Source: UBA12202 sp049595035 (GTDB lineage Bacteria > Pseudomonadota > Alphaproteobacteria > Puniceispirillales > UBA1172). Taken from it: a DNA stretch of 64,000 nt. Below, piece by piece: positions 25,878-34,560 of this stretch. Position numbers and translations under genes: made by a program. Within the stretch, counting starts at the first letter, position 1, and each line of letters opens with the position of its first letter. The stretch spans positions 3,614-67,613 of the forward strand of contig JBMYKD010000010.1 in assembly GCA_049595035.1 (NCBI GenBank), given 5' to 3'. The notes under the pieces are model-generated. The model searched no databases. It saw nothing but the letters and a program-made list of their open reading frames with translations, and was not told the DNA's origin.

Positions 25878-27043
25878 CCCATCCGGATTTGGAAAAAACA
25901 TCAAGCATCCTGTCTGATCTGATCAGTTTTGAAACAATATCCAGCGACAGCAATAAGGATATAATATCCTATCTAGCCGAACGACTAGAAGATCATGATG
26001 CTGATATCATCATAGATGAAAGCCCTTGCGGGAATAAATCCAACCTGTTTGCTACATTAGGGGATAATACCAAATCCGGAATTATGCTATCCGGCCATAC
26101 AGACGTTGTTCCGGTGGCTGATCAGGACTGGAACAGAGACCCCTTTACCATGACAGAAGAAGATGGGCTGATTTATGGCCGTGGCAGCTGTGATATGAAA
26201 GGCTTTATCGCCGCTTGTCTAGGTCAACTAGACCAGTTTTCTGCAGCCTCCAAGCATCAGCCTATTCATTTTGCCTTTACCTATGATGAAGAAACAGGAT
26301 GCCTTGGGGCTACGCATCTGGCAGAAACCCTGAAAAAGCATAATATTGCGCCCCGGCTAGCCATTATTGGTGAGCCAACGGAAATGCGCGTCATTGAAGG
26401 CCATAAGGGTTGCTATGAATATTCTACTTTCATTCAGGGGCTGGCAGGGCATGGATCAGCACCGGAATTAGGAGTTAATGCGGCTGAATATGCGGTTCGA
26501 TTCGTTTCACGTTTACTGGAATGGCGTGAAAAATTAAAATCATGCCCACCAGAAGATAGCCCCTATGAACCGCCACATACCACGATCAATATTGGTCGCA
26601 TAGATAGCGGCATTGCCCATAATGTGATCGCCCAGAAAGCCCGTATAGACTGGGAAATGCGTCCAGTAGAAGCATCTGATGCGGAACTGGTCAAATCTGA
26701 TCTTGACGATTTTTGCGAAAATAACCTGTTACCCTTAATGCGGAAAACCTATCCTGATTCACAAATCTGGAGCGAAGTCATTGCCGAAGTCGCAGGTTTT
26801 GATATCATGCCAGATAATGAGGCGAGAAAACTTGTTCAGGAACTGACGGGATCGAATGCCAGTGATGTTGTTGCCTTCTGTACCGAAGCAGGCGTGTTTC
26901 AGTCCCTTGGTACCGATTGTGTGATTTGCGGGCCCGGATCAATCGAACAGGCACATAAGGCTGACGAATATGTGTCCGTTGATCAGATGGATCAATGTCT
27001 GGTGATGTTGAGCAAACTAACCGATACCATCATCAGAACCTAA
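25874..27043 (+). CDS. M20 family deacetylase (ArgE-like)
   Basis: A 389-residue two-zinc M20 amidohydrolase resembling acetylornithine deacetylase. Zinc and catalytic residues are His75 and Asp77 (SGHTDVVPV), Asp107 (GRGSCDMKGF), Glu139/Glu140 (YDEETGCLG), the GEPTE motif and a late His in SIEQAHKADEYV. The dimerisation domain sits about 175-290. Coupling by ATGA to ectoine hydrolase suggests it removes acetate from N-acetyl-2,4-diaminobutyrate, which is structurally close to N-acetylornithine. That would replace DoeB of the canonical pathway by a different fold. Biosynthetic ArgE is the alternative; location argues against it. Confidence 0.88.
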   Translation: MTHPDLEKTSSILSDLISFETISSDSNKDIISYLAERLEDHDADIIIDESPCGNKSNLFATLGDNTKSGIMLSGHTDVVPVADQDWNRDPFTMTEEDGLIYGRGSCDMKGFIAACLGQLDQFSAASKHQPIHFAFTYDEETGCLGATHLAETLKKHNIAPRLAIIGEPTEMRVIEGHKGCYEYSTFIQGLAGHGSAPELGVNAAEYAVRFVSRLLEWREKLKSCPPEDSPYEPPHTTINIGRIDSGIAHNVIAQKARIDWEMRPVEASDAELVKSDLDDFCENNLLPLMRKTYPDSQIWSEVIAEVAGFDIMPDNEARKLVQELTGSNASDVVAFCTEAGVFQSLGTDCVICGPGSIEQAHKADEYVSVDQMDQCLVMLSKLTDTIIRT

Positions 27044-27122
27044 TCTGCCTCTATATTAACAGACGCTATGATCTGGTCGTTTAGTATATGATCAGAGTGA
27101 TAAGTAGATGGTGGGTTTTTAG

Positions 27123-28172
27123 GTGGATCATAGTGAAATGGATACCGAGGCATTAATTGATCGCATCAGGTCATTGCGTGACCGGGTTGATGCGCCTGCC
27201 TCACCCACCAAGCCGCCCATCTTTCAGCCTGCGGCGACACCGGATCAGGAACCTTCCCAACATAATGCTGACGATATCATTGATACTGCGCCCCCCGAAA
27301 AAACAGATCAGCACCCCCATGACCGGACAGCTAGCATTGCCAATAATCTGTCTGATGCCATGGCTTCTCTGAATGAAGATGTGTATGACGTCTATGCAAA
27401 TAAATCTGATATGACTGCACTGGAAACACGGATGCAGATGATTGAACAGAAACTGCATAAAACGCAAGACATGATTGTCACATTAAACAGAGCGGTTGGC
27501 CGGCTCATTGATTATGAAGAAAATCAGAATAAAGCCCTGCCTGACCCAGAACCAGAACATAACCCCGAAGATGTAAAAGAACCCGAACCAGTGGCAACAC
27601 CTGTCATAGTGTTGGATAGGGTGGCATCAGACCGCATGATTGCCAACCCTTCCCCCCCAGATCACGGGACTAACCAACATGCCACGCCCCGACGAAAATC
27701 TGATCAGCGTAAATCCCATCAAAGCCTGTGGTATGGGGTCGCTGCGATGATGCTGGTATTGATCTATTTTATGTTAGCGCCAAGCACCACAACCTCCCAG
27801 CCGACTTCATCTCTGCCCGAAAGCGACACCTTTCTGAATGAAAACGAAATGGCAGTATATGCCTATATCGAAATGGGAATGGCACGACCATTGGGCATAA
27901 CCTCGCTTGATCAGTTTTCTGCCCGCATGTGGGAAAAAGGGATTGATTTACCGCAATATTATGAATGTCTTGTCAGTATTCTGGATGCCAGTACCCGACC
28001 TATGAATCAGATGATGTTGATAGAATTGCTTGATAACCCCCTTAGATCGGATTACAACCCCGCCATTATCGACCGACAGAGAGCAATGTTCGAAGGTCGC
28101 TATGGATCAGCTGATCACTATGGCGGATATAACCGCGCCAGAACCAATATCGAAACCTGCCGGAACTGGTAA
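27123..28172 (+). CDS. Unrecognised membrane-anchored coiled-coil protein
   Basis: I do not recognise this 349-residue protein. Residues 1-70 are acidic and Pro-rich (disordered), about 70-135 form a likely coiled coil (NKSDMTALETRMQMIEQKLH), about 136-200 are again Pro-rich and then basic, and about 201-219 form one transmembrane helix (WYGVAAMMLVLIYFMLA). About 130 residues follow, rich in acidic and aromatic positions (ENEMAVYAYIEMGMARPLG). The basic stretch before the helix suggests the N-terminal part stays in the cytosol. The start is GTG 27123 with GGTGGG 7 bases upstream, or ATG 27138. It sits 79 bases after the M20 gene on the same strand, with no evident functional link. Confidence 0.7.
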   Translation: MDHSEMDTEALIDRIRSLRDRVDAPASPTKPPIFQPAATPDQEPSQHNADDIIDTAPPEKTDQHPHDRTASIANNLSDAMASLNEDVYDVYANKSDMTALETRMQMIEQKLHKTQDMIVTLNRAVGRLIDYEENQNKALPDPEPEHNPEDVKEPEPVATPVIVLDRVASDRMIANPSPPDHGTNQHATPRRKSDQRKSHQSLWYGVAAMMLVLIYFMLAPSTTTSQPTSSLPESDTFLNENEMAVYAYIEMGMARPLGITSLDQFSARMWEKGIDLPQYYECLVSILDASTRPMNQMMLIELLDNPLRSDYNPAIIDRQRAMFEGRYGSADHYGGYNRARTNIETCRNW

Positions 28173-28246
28173 TCAGATAAGCTTGACATCATCCTTCATG
28201 TTAGCTTTAAGTGATTAATATTATCTATCATGACAAGAGAAGAATT

Positions 28247-28663
28247 ATGACTATGCATAAACGCATTCGCCCCTTCAACACGAAGGAAACCTATCCTGAA
28301 CAAAACCTGGATAATGACCTATCTCAGGGCGTTGTTGCCAAAGGCACAATGGTTTTTCTGCGAGGTCAGGTATCACAAGACCTGGATAGCAGAGAAAGCC
28401 TGCATCCCAATGATGCTGGCAAGCAAACAGAAAAAACCATGCAGAACATAAAGATGCTGCTGGAAGAAGCCGGCACCACAATGGAAAGCATTTGCCGGAT
28501 TGTTGTTTATGTAACAGATATCCGCTATCGGGAAGCGGTTTATCAGGAAATGGGAAAATGGCTGAAAGGTGTTTTTCCCTGTTCAACAGGACTGGTTGTT
28601 CCTGCATTGGCACGGCCAGAATGGGTGGTAGAAATTGAAGTTACCGCCGTCATTCCCGATTAA
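28247..28663 (+). CDS. RidA/YjgF family protein
   Basis: A 138-residue Rid-superfamily protein that likely hydrolyses reactive enamine/imine intermediates. It has TMVFLRGQVSQDL, a central helix segment TEKTMQNIKMLLEEAG and the C-terminal VPALARPEWVVEIEVTAV. The Arg of ARPEWVVEIE is at the place of the catalytic arginine of deaminating Rid proteins. I start at ATG 28247 (GAGAAG upstream); ATG 28253 is an alternative. It is followed within 23 bases by the Rieske oxygenase, then by DUF1028, forming a three-gene catabolic operon. Rid proteins in such operons usually clear an imine made by an oxidase or dehydratase. Confidence 0.9.
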   Translation: MTMHKRIRPFNTKETYPEQNLDNDLSQGVVAKGTMVFLRGQVSQDLDSRESLHPNDAGKQTEKTMQNIKMLLEEAGTTMESICRIVVYVTDIRYREAVYQEMGKWLKGVFPCSTGLVVPALARPEWVVEIEVTAVIPD

Positions 28664-28686
28664 TAGGCTTGCATAGAGGATAGATC

Positions 28687-29817
28687 ATGTTAGCAGATAT
28701 CCTTAACACGCTGAAACATGTTGCCGCCGCCCCATTGGCGCAAGCTACAACCATGCCTAAGGATATTTATACCAGCCCGGTTGTACTTGATCACGAAATC
28801 AACCAGATTTTTAGCAAGGAATGGATTTGCGTTGGGCGGGCGGATAGCTTACCCGAAATGGGTGATTATATGACGGTTGAAATTGCCAATCAGCCGCTTA
28901 TCGTCACCAGAGGAAAAGATAATCAGTTGACCGCGATATCAAATATCTGTCTGCATCGCGGAATGGTATTAGCTGAAGGCCGCGGTAATGCCAAAAAATT
29001 CACCTGTCCCTATCACGCCTGGACATATCATCCAGATGGCCGTCTAGCCGCGGCGGCATTTATGGATAAATCCGAATGTTTCGATAAATCGGCCTTACGC
29101 CTGCCGCAAGCCCGTTGTGAAGAGTATCTGGGGTGGATTTATATCAATCTTGATCCCGATGCTGTGCCAGTCAAGCAATGCCTGTCTGAATTGACCACAT
29201 TGCTTGAACCCTATCACATGGAAAATTATGTCAGCATCTTTGAAGAAGAACATTACTGGAATACAAACTGGAAATGCCTGACTGAAAATTTCATGGAAGG
29301 CTATCATCTGCCAGTTGCGCATCAGGGAACTGTCGGGGCGCATTTTAATCTGATGGATACGGAATTTGATGACCGGGGACAGTTTGATCATTTCACTTAT
29401 CAATATTTCACAAAAAAAGAATCCGCACCGGTAGGTACTGCCCACCCATCAAACACATGGCTAGAGGGAAAATGGCGTTCGACTTCCATCATGCCAACAA
29501 TATTTCCATCACATATGTATGTTCTGGCACCAGACCATTTATGGTATCTCGCGTTATTACCCGATGGAACAGATCATGTCCGGATCAGATATGGTGCTGC
29601 CATGGCGCCTGAGGTGTTACATGACGCAGATGATCCAGATCAATTGATAGCTGATGCAAAAGCGTTTCTTGATGATGTTCAGGAAGAAGACAGAACCGTA
29701 GTTGAAGGTATTTTCAAAGGGGCAAAAGCTCCATTGACCAAAGCCGGGCCTCTGAGCTGGCTTGAACGTGAAAATCACGAATTTACAAACTATCTGGCGC
29801 GGAAATTATGCCCGTAA
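28687..29817 (+). CDS. Rieske non-heme iron oxygenase, alpha subunit
   Basis: A 376-residue aromatic-ring-hydroxylating-type oxygenase. The Rieske [2Fe-2S] ligands are Cys88/His90 (ICLHRG) and Cys107/His110 (CPYHAW). The mononuclear iron site has His207 and His212 in ENFMEGYHLPVAH. The residue that bridges the two centres is Glu204, where most ring hydroxylases have Asp; the Glu form is typical of quaternary-ammonium oxygenases such as carnitine, choline or betaine monooxygenases. N-demethylation or C-N cleavage of a methylated amine is therefore more likely than ring hydroxylation. No reductase or ferredoxin gene is nearby. GAGGATAGATC precedes the ATG. Confidence 0.9.
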   Translation: MLADILNTLKHVAAAPLAQATTMPKDIYTSPVVLDHEINQIFSKEWICVGRADSLPEMGDYMTVEIANQPLIVTRGKDNQLTAISNICLHRGMVLAEGRGNAKKFTCPYHAWTYHPDGRLAAAAFMDKSECFDKSALRLPQARCEEYLGWIYINLDPDAVPVKQCLSELTTLLEPYHMENYVSIFEEEHYWNTNWKCLTENFMEGYHLPVAHQGTVGAHFNLMDTEFDDRGQFDHFTYQYFTKKESAPVGTAHPSNTWLEGKWRSTSIMPTIFPSHMYVLAPDHLWYLALLPDGTDHVRIRYGAAMAPEVLHDADDPDQLIADAKAFLDDVQEEDRTVVEGIFKGAKAPLTKAGPLSWLERENHEFTNYLARKLCP

Positions 29818-29830
29818 TGAGGATGATATT

Positions 29831-30508
29831 ATGACAATAGCGATTGTTGGACGTTGTGCAAAAACGAATATGAGTGGCGTGGCCATTACCACATCAAGCA
29901 TTGCCGTTGGTAGCCGATGCCCCTATGCCATGGCTGGTGCCGGAGCGGTTACAACACAGAATGTCACTGATCCAACGATTGGCCCCGAGGTGCTTGGGCT
30001 AATGGCAAAAGGTCATAATGCAGATACCGCGATTAAAACCGTGATGGCTAATCGTCCGCATGCCGATTACCGGCAAGTGGCTGCTGTTGATTTACATGGC
30101 GGCACTGGGGTATTTACCGGAAGCCAAATTCTTGGAAATAATGCGGTCAATCAGGGCAAGGATTGTGTCGGAGCAGGTAATCTGTTGTCCCGGGTTGAGG
30201 TAATACCAGCCATGACCGGTGCATTTGAACAGGGGCATGATCTGCATCTGGCAGAACGCCTGACCCGTGCCTTGATCGCCGCGCTTGATGCTGGTGGCGA
30301 AGAAGGCCCCACCCATTCCGCCGCGCTTATTGTGGCACATGAACGGCCCTGGCCACTGGTGGATTTGCGTATTGACTGGACTGATGATTGCCCTGCCCGG
30401 TCGCTTCTCAATCTATGGAAAAACTATGAACCACAGATGAATGATTATCTGACCAGGGCCATCGACCCATCTGCAGCCCCAAGCTATGGTGTGCCGGGGG
30501 ATGAATAA
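29831..30508 (+). CDS. DUF1028 family protein (Ntn-hydrolase-like)
   Basis: A 225-residue DUF1028 protein. The family is thought to have an Ntn-hydrolase-like fold and often neighbours RidA and amino-acid catabolism genes; its reaction is unknown. Seen are the N-terminal TIAIVGRC, the PYAMAGAGAVTTQN segment, VAAVDLHGGTGVFTGS and GAGNLLSRVEVIPAM. I chose ATG 29831 because GAGG sits 8 bases upstream, and the first 23 codons of the longer frame overlap the Rieske gene. It is the third gene of the RidA-Rieske-DUF1028 unit, ending at a hairpin shared with the opposite GNAT gene. Confidence 0.85.
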   Translation: MTIAIVGRCAKTNMSGVAITTSSIAVGSRCPYAMAGAGAVTTQNVTDPTIGPEVLGLMAKGHNADTAIKTVMANRPHADYRQVAAVDLHGGTGVFTGSQILGNNAVNQGKDCVGAGNLLSRVEVIPAMTGAFEQGHDLHLAERLTRALIAALDAGGEEGPTHSAALIVAHERPWPLVDLRIDWTDDCPARSLLNLWKNYEPQMNDYLTRAIDPSAAPSYGVPGDE

Positions 30509-30520
30509 TCATATCCGGAG

Positions 30521-30544
30521 CAGGGCTTATTTCATTCAGCCCTG
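30521..30544. terminator. Hairpin between converging DUF1028 and GNAT genes
   Basis: CAGGGCT (30521-30527) and AGCCCTG (30538-30544) form a 7-base stem with a 10-base loop in the 37-base gap between two stop codons. It could terminate transcription in both directions. T-runs on either side are weak. Confidence 0.5.
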
Positions 30545-30545
30545 A

Positions 30546-30992
30546 TCAGCAGGACATTTCATACAGGTTCCAGTCTGTTTTGGTTGCGTATTTATCATAC
30601 ACACCACGGGCACGATAATTGTTGTCGCGGGTAATCCAGCGAATAACGGCCCATCCCTGTTCTTCTGCCATTGTCTTCAATCCAGACATCAGCGCATCCA
30701 CCACGCCATGGCCACGTTGACCGTGGTCAACAAACAGATCATCAAGGAAGCCAATATATTGCCCCCGTAAAGGGCTTGGCATTGGCCGGATATGCGCCAA
30801 TCCAATCAAGTTATCACCGCGAATAGCAACCAGACCATGAACAGGATGCGAGGCATCCATCAACCAGCCCCATGTTGTGTTGATTATGCTATCGGTAAGG
30901 GTAACTTTATAGTGATCGGCATAACCATGATAAAGCTGAACCCATTGTTCAAAATCTGTGTCTTGTAACGCCCTTAAGGTAATGTCGGTCAT
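30546..30992 (-). CDS. GNAT family N-acetyltransferase
   Basis: A 148-residue single-domain GNAT enzyme that transfers an acetyl group from acetyl-CoA to an amine. The acetyl-CoA pyrophosphate loop is in VDHGQRGHGVVDALM (residues about 90-104), preceded by the beta-bulge strand GFLDDLF. The C-terminal YDKYATKTDWNLYEM resembles small-molecule acetyltransferases. The acceptor is unknown. It is a lone gene that diverges from carbonic anhydrase across 87 bases and converges on DUF1028 at a hairpin. Confidence 0.87.
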   Translation of the reverse strand: MTDITLRALQDTDFEQWVQLYHGYADHYKVTLTDSIINTTWGWLMDASHPVHGLVAIRGDNLIGLAHIRPMPSPLRGQYIGFLDDLFVDHGQRGHGVVDALMSGLKTMAEEQGWAVIRWITRDNNYRARGVYDKYATKTDWNLYEMSC

Positions 30993-31079
30993 TGCACTTC
31001 TCTTTCGTTCTTCTCTTTACAACAGCTTAGGCAATGACTACATCATTATCAACATGATTTGGGTAAGGGAGAATGACCG

Positions 31080-31769
31080 ATGCAAGGTAAAATGAAACTG
31101 GAAACCCTAAATGATGAAGCTGTGCGTCCATTACCGGGATATCTGGGCAAGCGATATGCAGGATGGTATAACGGCCATTATCAGGACAATAAAAGCTGGT
31201 ACCAGAACCTCGCCACTTTTGGCCAGCATCCACGCGCCATGATCATTTCATGCTGTGATAGCCGGGTAAATGCCATGTCGCTTTTTGGCGGCGAAGATGG
31301 TGATTTTTTCATCCACCGGAATATTGCCAATCTGATCCCTCCCTTTAATCCCGATGGTGATCATCATGGCACGTCAGCCGCGATTGAATTTGCGGTTACT
31401 GTATTAAAAGTATCTCATCTGATCATTCTCGGGCATTCTGGCTGTGGGGGTATCATGACGGGATATCATGCCTGTAACGGCACCATTGATGAGGCATTCA
31501 AGAAATCAACCTTTATTGCCAAATGGCTGGAAATTCTGACACCTGCCTATATGGACGGCGCCAAATTAAAAACAGATGCTGAACGTATTCATGATCTGGA
31601 ACAGCGCAGTATTGTTCATTCACTTGGTAATCTGATCGGTTTTCCTTTTGTCAAATCAGCCATTGATGATGGGCGTTTGTCCATCCATGGATTATGGCAT
31701 GATATTGGTGCCGGTCAGCTTCATGCCTATGATTCCGAAAGCGGTTCTTTCACACCTGCAAACACATAG
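31080..31769 (+). CDS. Beta-class carbonic anhydrase
   Basis: A 229-residue zinc enzyme that interconverts CO2 and bicarbonate. Ligands are Cys58 in the CxDSR motif (SCCDSRV, with Asp60 and Arg62 as catalytic dyad), His119 and Cys122 in LGHSGCGGI. RNIANLIPP and the C-terminal LSIHGLWHDIGAG are also typical of bacterial beta-CAs. AAGGGAGA precedes ATG 31080 by about 8 bases. It is a single gene converging on the EutA-like gene with a 60-base gap. No SulP or other bicarbonate transporter adjoins it. A housekeeping role in supplying bicarbonate to carboxylases is likely. Confidence 0.93.
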   Translation: MQGKMKLETLNDEAVRPLPGYLGKRYAGWYNGHYQDNKSWYQNLATFGQHPRAMIISCCDSRVNAMSLFGGEDGDFFIHRNIANLIPPFNPDGDHHGTSAAIEFAVTVLKVSHLIILGHSGCGGIMTGYHACNGTIDEAFKKSTFIAKWLEILTPAYMDGAKLKTDAERIHDLEQRSIVHSLGNLIGFPFVKSAIDDGRLSIHGLWHDIGAGQLHAYDSESGSFTPANT

Positions 31770-31829
31770 GCAAAGCTAAGTCTGGATAATAATATACCCC
31801 GTTATACGCTTGTTGCGTGATCCATCCCA

Positions 31830-32636
31830 TCAGGGCAATGGGGCGGAATATAACTGCCCCAGATGCGGCATAGCTTCGCTTATCCCGGCAAGACGAAGAC
31901 AATGCCATGCCATGGCATGGTTGGATGAGGTCACAGGCAAACCTATGCTTTCTTCGATCTGTGCGACATGTTCGGCCAGACGAACAGAAGTGCAGGATAC
32001 AAAAACCATATCAATGCTTTCACCGTCACGGCTAGCTTTATCCTTAATGGTATTGATAGCGGCAATCAGACTATCAGCATCAATGCTAGCCACAACCGGA
32101 TCTTTTTCTTCATTGAATGAACCAAAGACAGGCACATCAAAACCATGTTTTGTAATATATTCATAGACAATGGCATTGACGTCCCGCCGATATGGTGTCA
32201 GAACAGCAATCCGCTTTGCCTTCATGGTGCGGAATGCGGCAAAGGCAGCCGTAATCGGAGTGGTAGGGACAGCCATAGGCTTAGCCGCTTTCAGAAAGCC
32301 ATGCACGGCTTCTTCCCCCAACACGGTCGAGGCAGAGGTACAACCATAGGCCAGAACATCCAGCCGATCATCAGGCAGGATCAGTGATGCCGTATCAGTA
32401 ATACGCGGCCCCATATCAGCCAGTGTTTTAGGGGTTACAGATACTTCATTGGCAATCCGTGCGGCAAAAACATCAACCCCCGGCTGCGTAATAATATGAC
32501 GGAATTCATGTTCTACCGTATAATCGGTGGCCAGAACAACCAATCCGATCCGTGCCTTTTCACCAATGACCATATGAGAATGAAATGGCAAATGTTCAAT
32601 CAGATAGGATTGATCTTTTCCAAATGATTCATCCAT
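31830..32636 (-). CDS. Maleate isomerase/EutA-like Asp/Glu racemase-fold enzyme
   Basis: A 268-residue member of the aspartate/glutamate racemase superfamily, branch of maleate cis-trans isomerase, arylmalonate decarboxylase and the ectoine-cluster protein EutA. The two active-site cysteines are Cys99 (LAYGCTSAS) and Cys215 (VFVSCTSVR); LVVLATDYTVEHEF near the N-terminus is typical of the branch. It follows DctM by 9 bases and is the last gene of the leftward TRAP operon, so it probably acts on the imported compound. It lies about 7 kb from ectoine hydrolase, so a role in ectoine use is possible but not shown by linkage. Confidence 0.85.
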   Translation of the reverse strand: MDESFGKDQSYLIEHLPFHSHMVIGEKARIGLVVLATDYTVEHEFRHIITQPGVDVFAARIANEVSVTPKTLADMGPRITDTASLILPDDRLDVLAYGCTSASTVLGEEAVHGFLKAAKPMAVPTTPITAAFAAFRTMKAKRIAVLTPYRRDVNAIVYEYITKHGFDVPVFGSFNEEKDPVVASIDADSLIAAINTIKDKASRDGESIDMVFVSCTSVRLAEHVAQIEESIGLPVTSSNHAMAWHCLRLAGISEAMPHLGQLYSAPLP

Positions 32637-32645
32637 TTTCTACCC

Positions 32646-33959
32646 CTATCCTGCACCCGGTTGTCGAATATTATCAGGAAGCCATGTTGCTAATTCAGGG
32701 AACATGATGAGCACAAATACCATCAGCACCATGATAAAGAACATAGGCAAACCAGCACGGGCAATAAAGCTCATTTCATGGCCTGTCATGCCTTGCAGGA
32801 CAAACAGGTTAAATCCGATTGGCGGTGTAATTTGTGCCATTTCCACCACAACAACAATGAAAATCCCGAACCAGATCATATCAATGCCCGCATCACGGAT
32901 CATGGGTTCAACCACTGCCATGGTCAACACAACCGATGATATACCATCAAGGAACATACCAAGAATGATATAGAATATCAGCAAAACCATAAGCAATTCA
33001 AAACGGCTCAGATTCCAGTCAGCAATCAGATTGGCCAGCCCCCGCGGCAAACCAGTAAAGCCCATTGATAACGATAAAAAAGCGGCACCAGCAAGAATAA
33101 GAGCAATCATGGCAGAGGTTCTGGTTGCCCCCATCAAACTGGAAGAAAAACTTTTCCATGTTAATGTGCCCTGTGTCGCGGCTAAGATAAGCGCACCAAT
33201 AACACCAAAGGCCGCTGCCTCGGTTGCGGTGGCAAACCCAAAAAACATCGACCCGATCACAACAAGAATTAAACAGATCACCGGTATCAGAAACCGTGAA
33301 TTACGGATTTTTTCCATAAAACTCATCCGCTCATCCAATACCGGATTCCAGTTCCGTGCTAACTTTGCATATATGGCTACATAGGCCATGAACATGGCCG
33401 CCAGCACCAGCCCCGGAAAGACACCAGCAAAGAATAGTTTCTTGATCGACTCGTTAATCGTCACCCCATAGACAATCAGCGTCAAAGATGGCGGGATCAT
33501 CAAGCCTAATGTCGCCGCCCCGGCCAGCGTTCCGATTACCATATGTTCAGGGTAATCACGCCGCCTTAATTCCGGAATGGACATTTTACCAACAGTTGTC
33601 AGTGTTGCCGCTGATGAACCTGATACAGCGGCAAAAACCGTACAGCCAACAATATTAGTATGGACAAGTCCACCCGGAAAACGGGACATCCACGGCGCCA
33701 GACCACGGAACATATCTTCGGAAAGCCGCGTCCGGTATAGTATTTCACCCATCCAGATAAATAATGGTAATGCCGTCAGAGTCCATGAGGATGAAGCCGA
33801 CCATATTGTTGTCATCATGACATCACCAACAGGACGAGTGGTGAATAATTCCATCCCAACCCAGGCAACGCCAACAAGTGACAAACCTACCCAGACGCCT
33901 GTACCCAGTAGGGTAAACATGACAAATAGAAACAGGATAATGACAGATATATTTTCCAT
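32646..33959 (-). CDS. dctM: TRAP transporter large permease DctM
   Basis: A 437-residue membrane protein with about 12-13 hydrophobic helices. It is the ion-coupled transport subunit of a tripartite ATP-independent periplasmic transporter. Typical segments include GVWVGLSLVGVAWVGMEL, the re-entrant-type SGSSAATLTTVGKMSIPEL, MIPPSLTLIVYG and MAQITPPIGFNLFVLQGMTG. It uses a sodium gradient to import a solute delivered by DctP. It follows DctQ by 17 bases. AAGGA lies upstream of ATG 33959. The substrate is set by DctP and is not identifiable here. Confidence 0.95.
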   Translation of the reverse strand: MENISVIILFLFVMFTLLGTGVWVGLSLVGVAWVGMELFTTRPVGDVMMTTIWSASSSWTLTALPLFIWMGEILYRTRLSEDMFRGLAPWMSRFPGGLVHTNIVGCTVFAAVSGSSAATLTTVGKMSIPELRRRDYPEHMVIGTLAGAATLGLMIPPSLTLIVYGVTINESIKKLFFAGVFPGLVLAAMFMAYVAIYAKLARNWNPVLDERMSFMEKIRNSRFLIPVICLILVVIGSMFFGFATATEAAAFGVIGALILAATQGTLTWKSFSSSLMGATRTSAMIALILAGAAFLSLSMGFTGLPRGLANLIADWNLSRFELLMVLLIFYIILGMFLDGISSVVLTMAVVEPMIRDAGIDMIWFGIFIVVVVEMAQITPPIGFNLFVLQGMTGHEMSFIARAGLPMFFIMVLMVFVLIMFPELATWLPDNIRQPGAG

Positions 33960-33976
33960 GATATGGATTATCCTTT

Positions 33977-34489
33977 CTATTCGATTGAAGTGCTGTGAAT
34001 ACGATCACGGCCAGTAAATAATAATGAAATCAGATTATCAGTAAGAGCAATGGCAAGGATAATGGACCCTATGACCATGGTGGATTGGGGTATCCATAGT
34101 AATGTTGCATCCTGACCTTGAGATATGTCTTTAAATTTCCACGACCAATAGGTAAAACGCCACGCATAATAAGACACATACCAGCCAACCATGGAAGCGA
34201 TAGTAAAACACCACAGATTTAACAACCAGCTGATCCGTGCCGGCACCGCATTGAGCAAGATAGAAACACGGATATGTGAGCCATGATTAAGAGCACTGGC
34301 AAAAGCAAGAAAGCTAGCCGCCGCCATGGAATAACCAGCATATTCAGGAGCGCCGGGAAAAATCTCACCCGTCCAGCGCGCCACCATCTGAACCACAATC
34401 AATGTCAGGATGGCAATCAAGAAACATGCGGCAAGGATGCTTGATATCAGATAAAGGCCATTAAGACCCTTTCTTAACACCTTTAACAT
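33977..34489 (-). CDS. dctQ: TRAP transporter small permease DctQ
   Basis: A 170-residue protein with four transmembrane helices, of which FLIAILTLIVVQMVARWTG and MVIGSIILAIALTDNLISL are clear. It forms the small membrane subunit that pairs with DctM. The segment GAPEYAGYSMAAASFLAFAS with GSHIRVSILL fits the DctQ family. A strong GGGGGAG ribosome site precedes ATG 34489. The 147-base gap to dctP contains two hairpins that may reduce permease expression relative to the binding protein. Confidence 0.92.
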   Translation of the reverse strand: MLKVLRKGLNGLYLISSILAACFLIAILTLIVVQMVARWTGEIFPGAPEYAGYSMAAASFLAFASALNHGSHIRVSILLNAVPARISWLLNLWCFTIASMVGWYVSYYAWRFTYWSWKFKDISQGQDATLLWIPQSTMVIGSIILAIALTDNLISLLFTGRDRIHSTSIE

Positions 34490-34503
34490 CTTCTCCCCCT
34501 CTT

Positions 34504-34527
34504 GCTGGATGGTTATTTACATCCAGC
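34504..34527 (-). other. Hairpin just upstream of dctQ
   Basis: GCTGGATG and CATCCAGC form a perfect 8-base stem with an 8-base loop, ending about 15 bases before the dctQ start. Read leftward, it lies just before the dctQ ribosome site and could limit transcription or translation of the permease genes. Confidence 0.45.
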
Positions 34528-34560
34528 CCCTGATGATCTTACGACCATAATTTTTATAAA

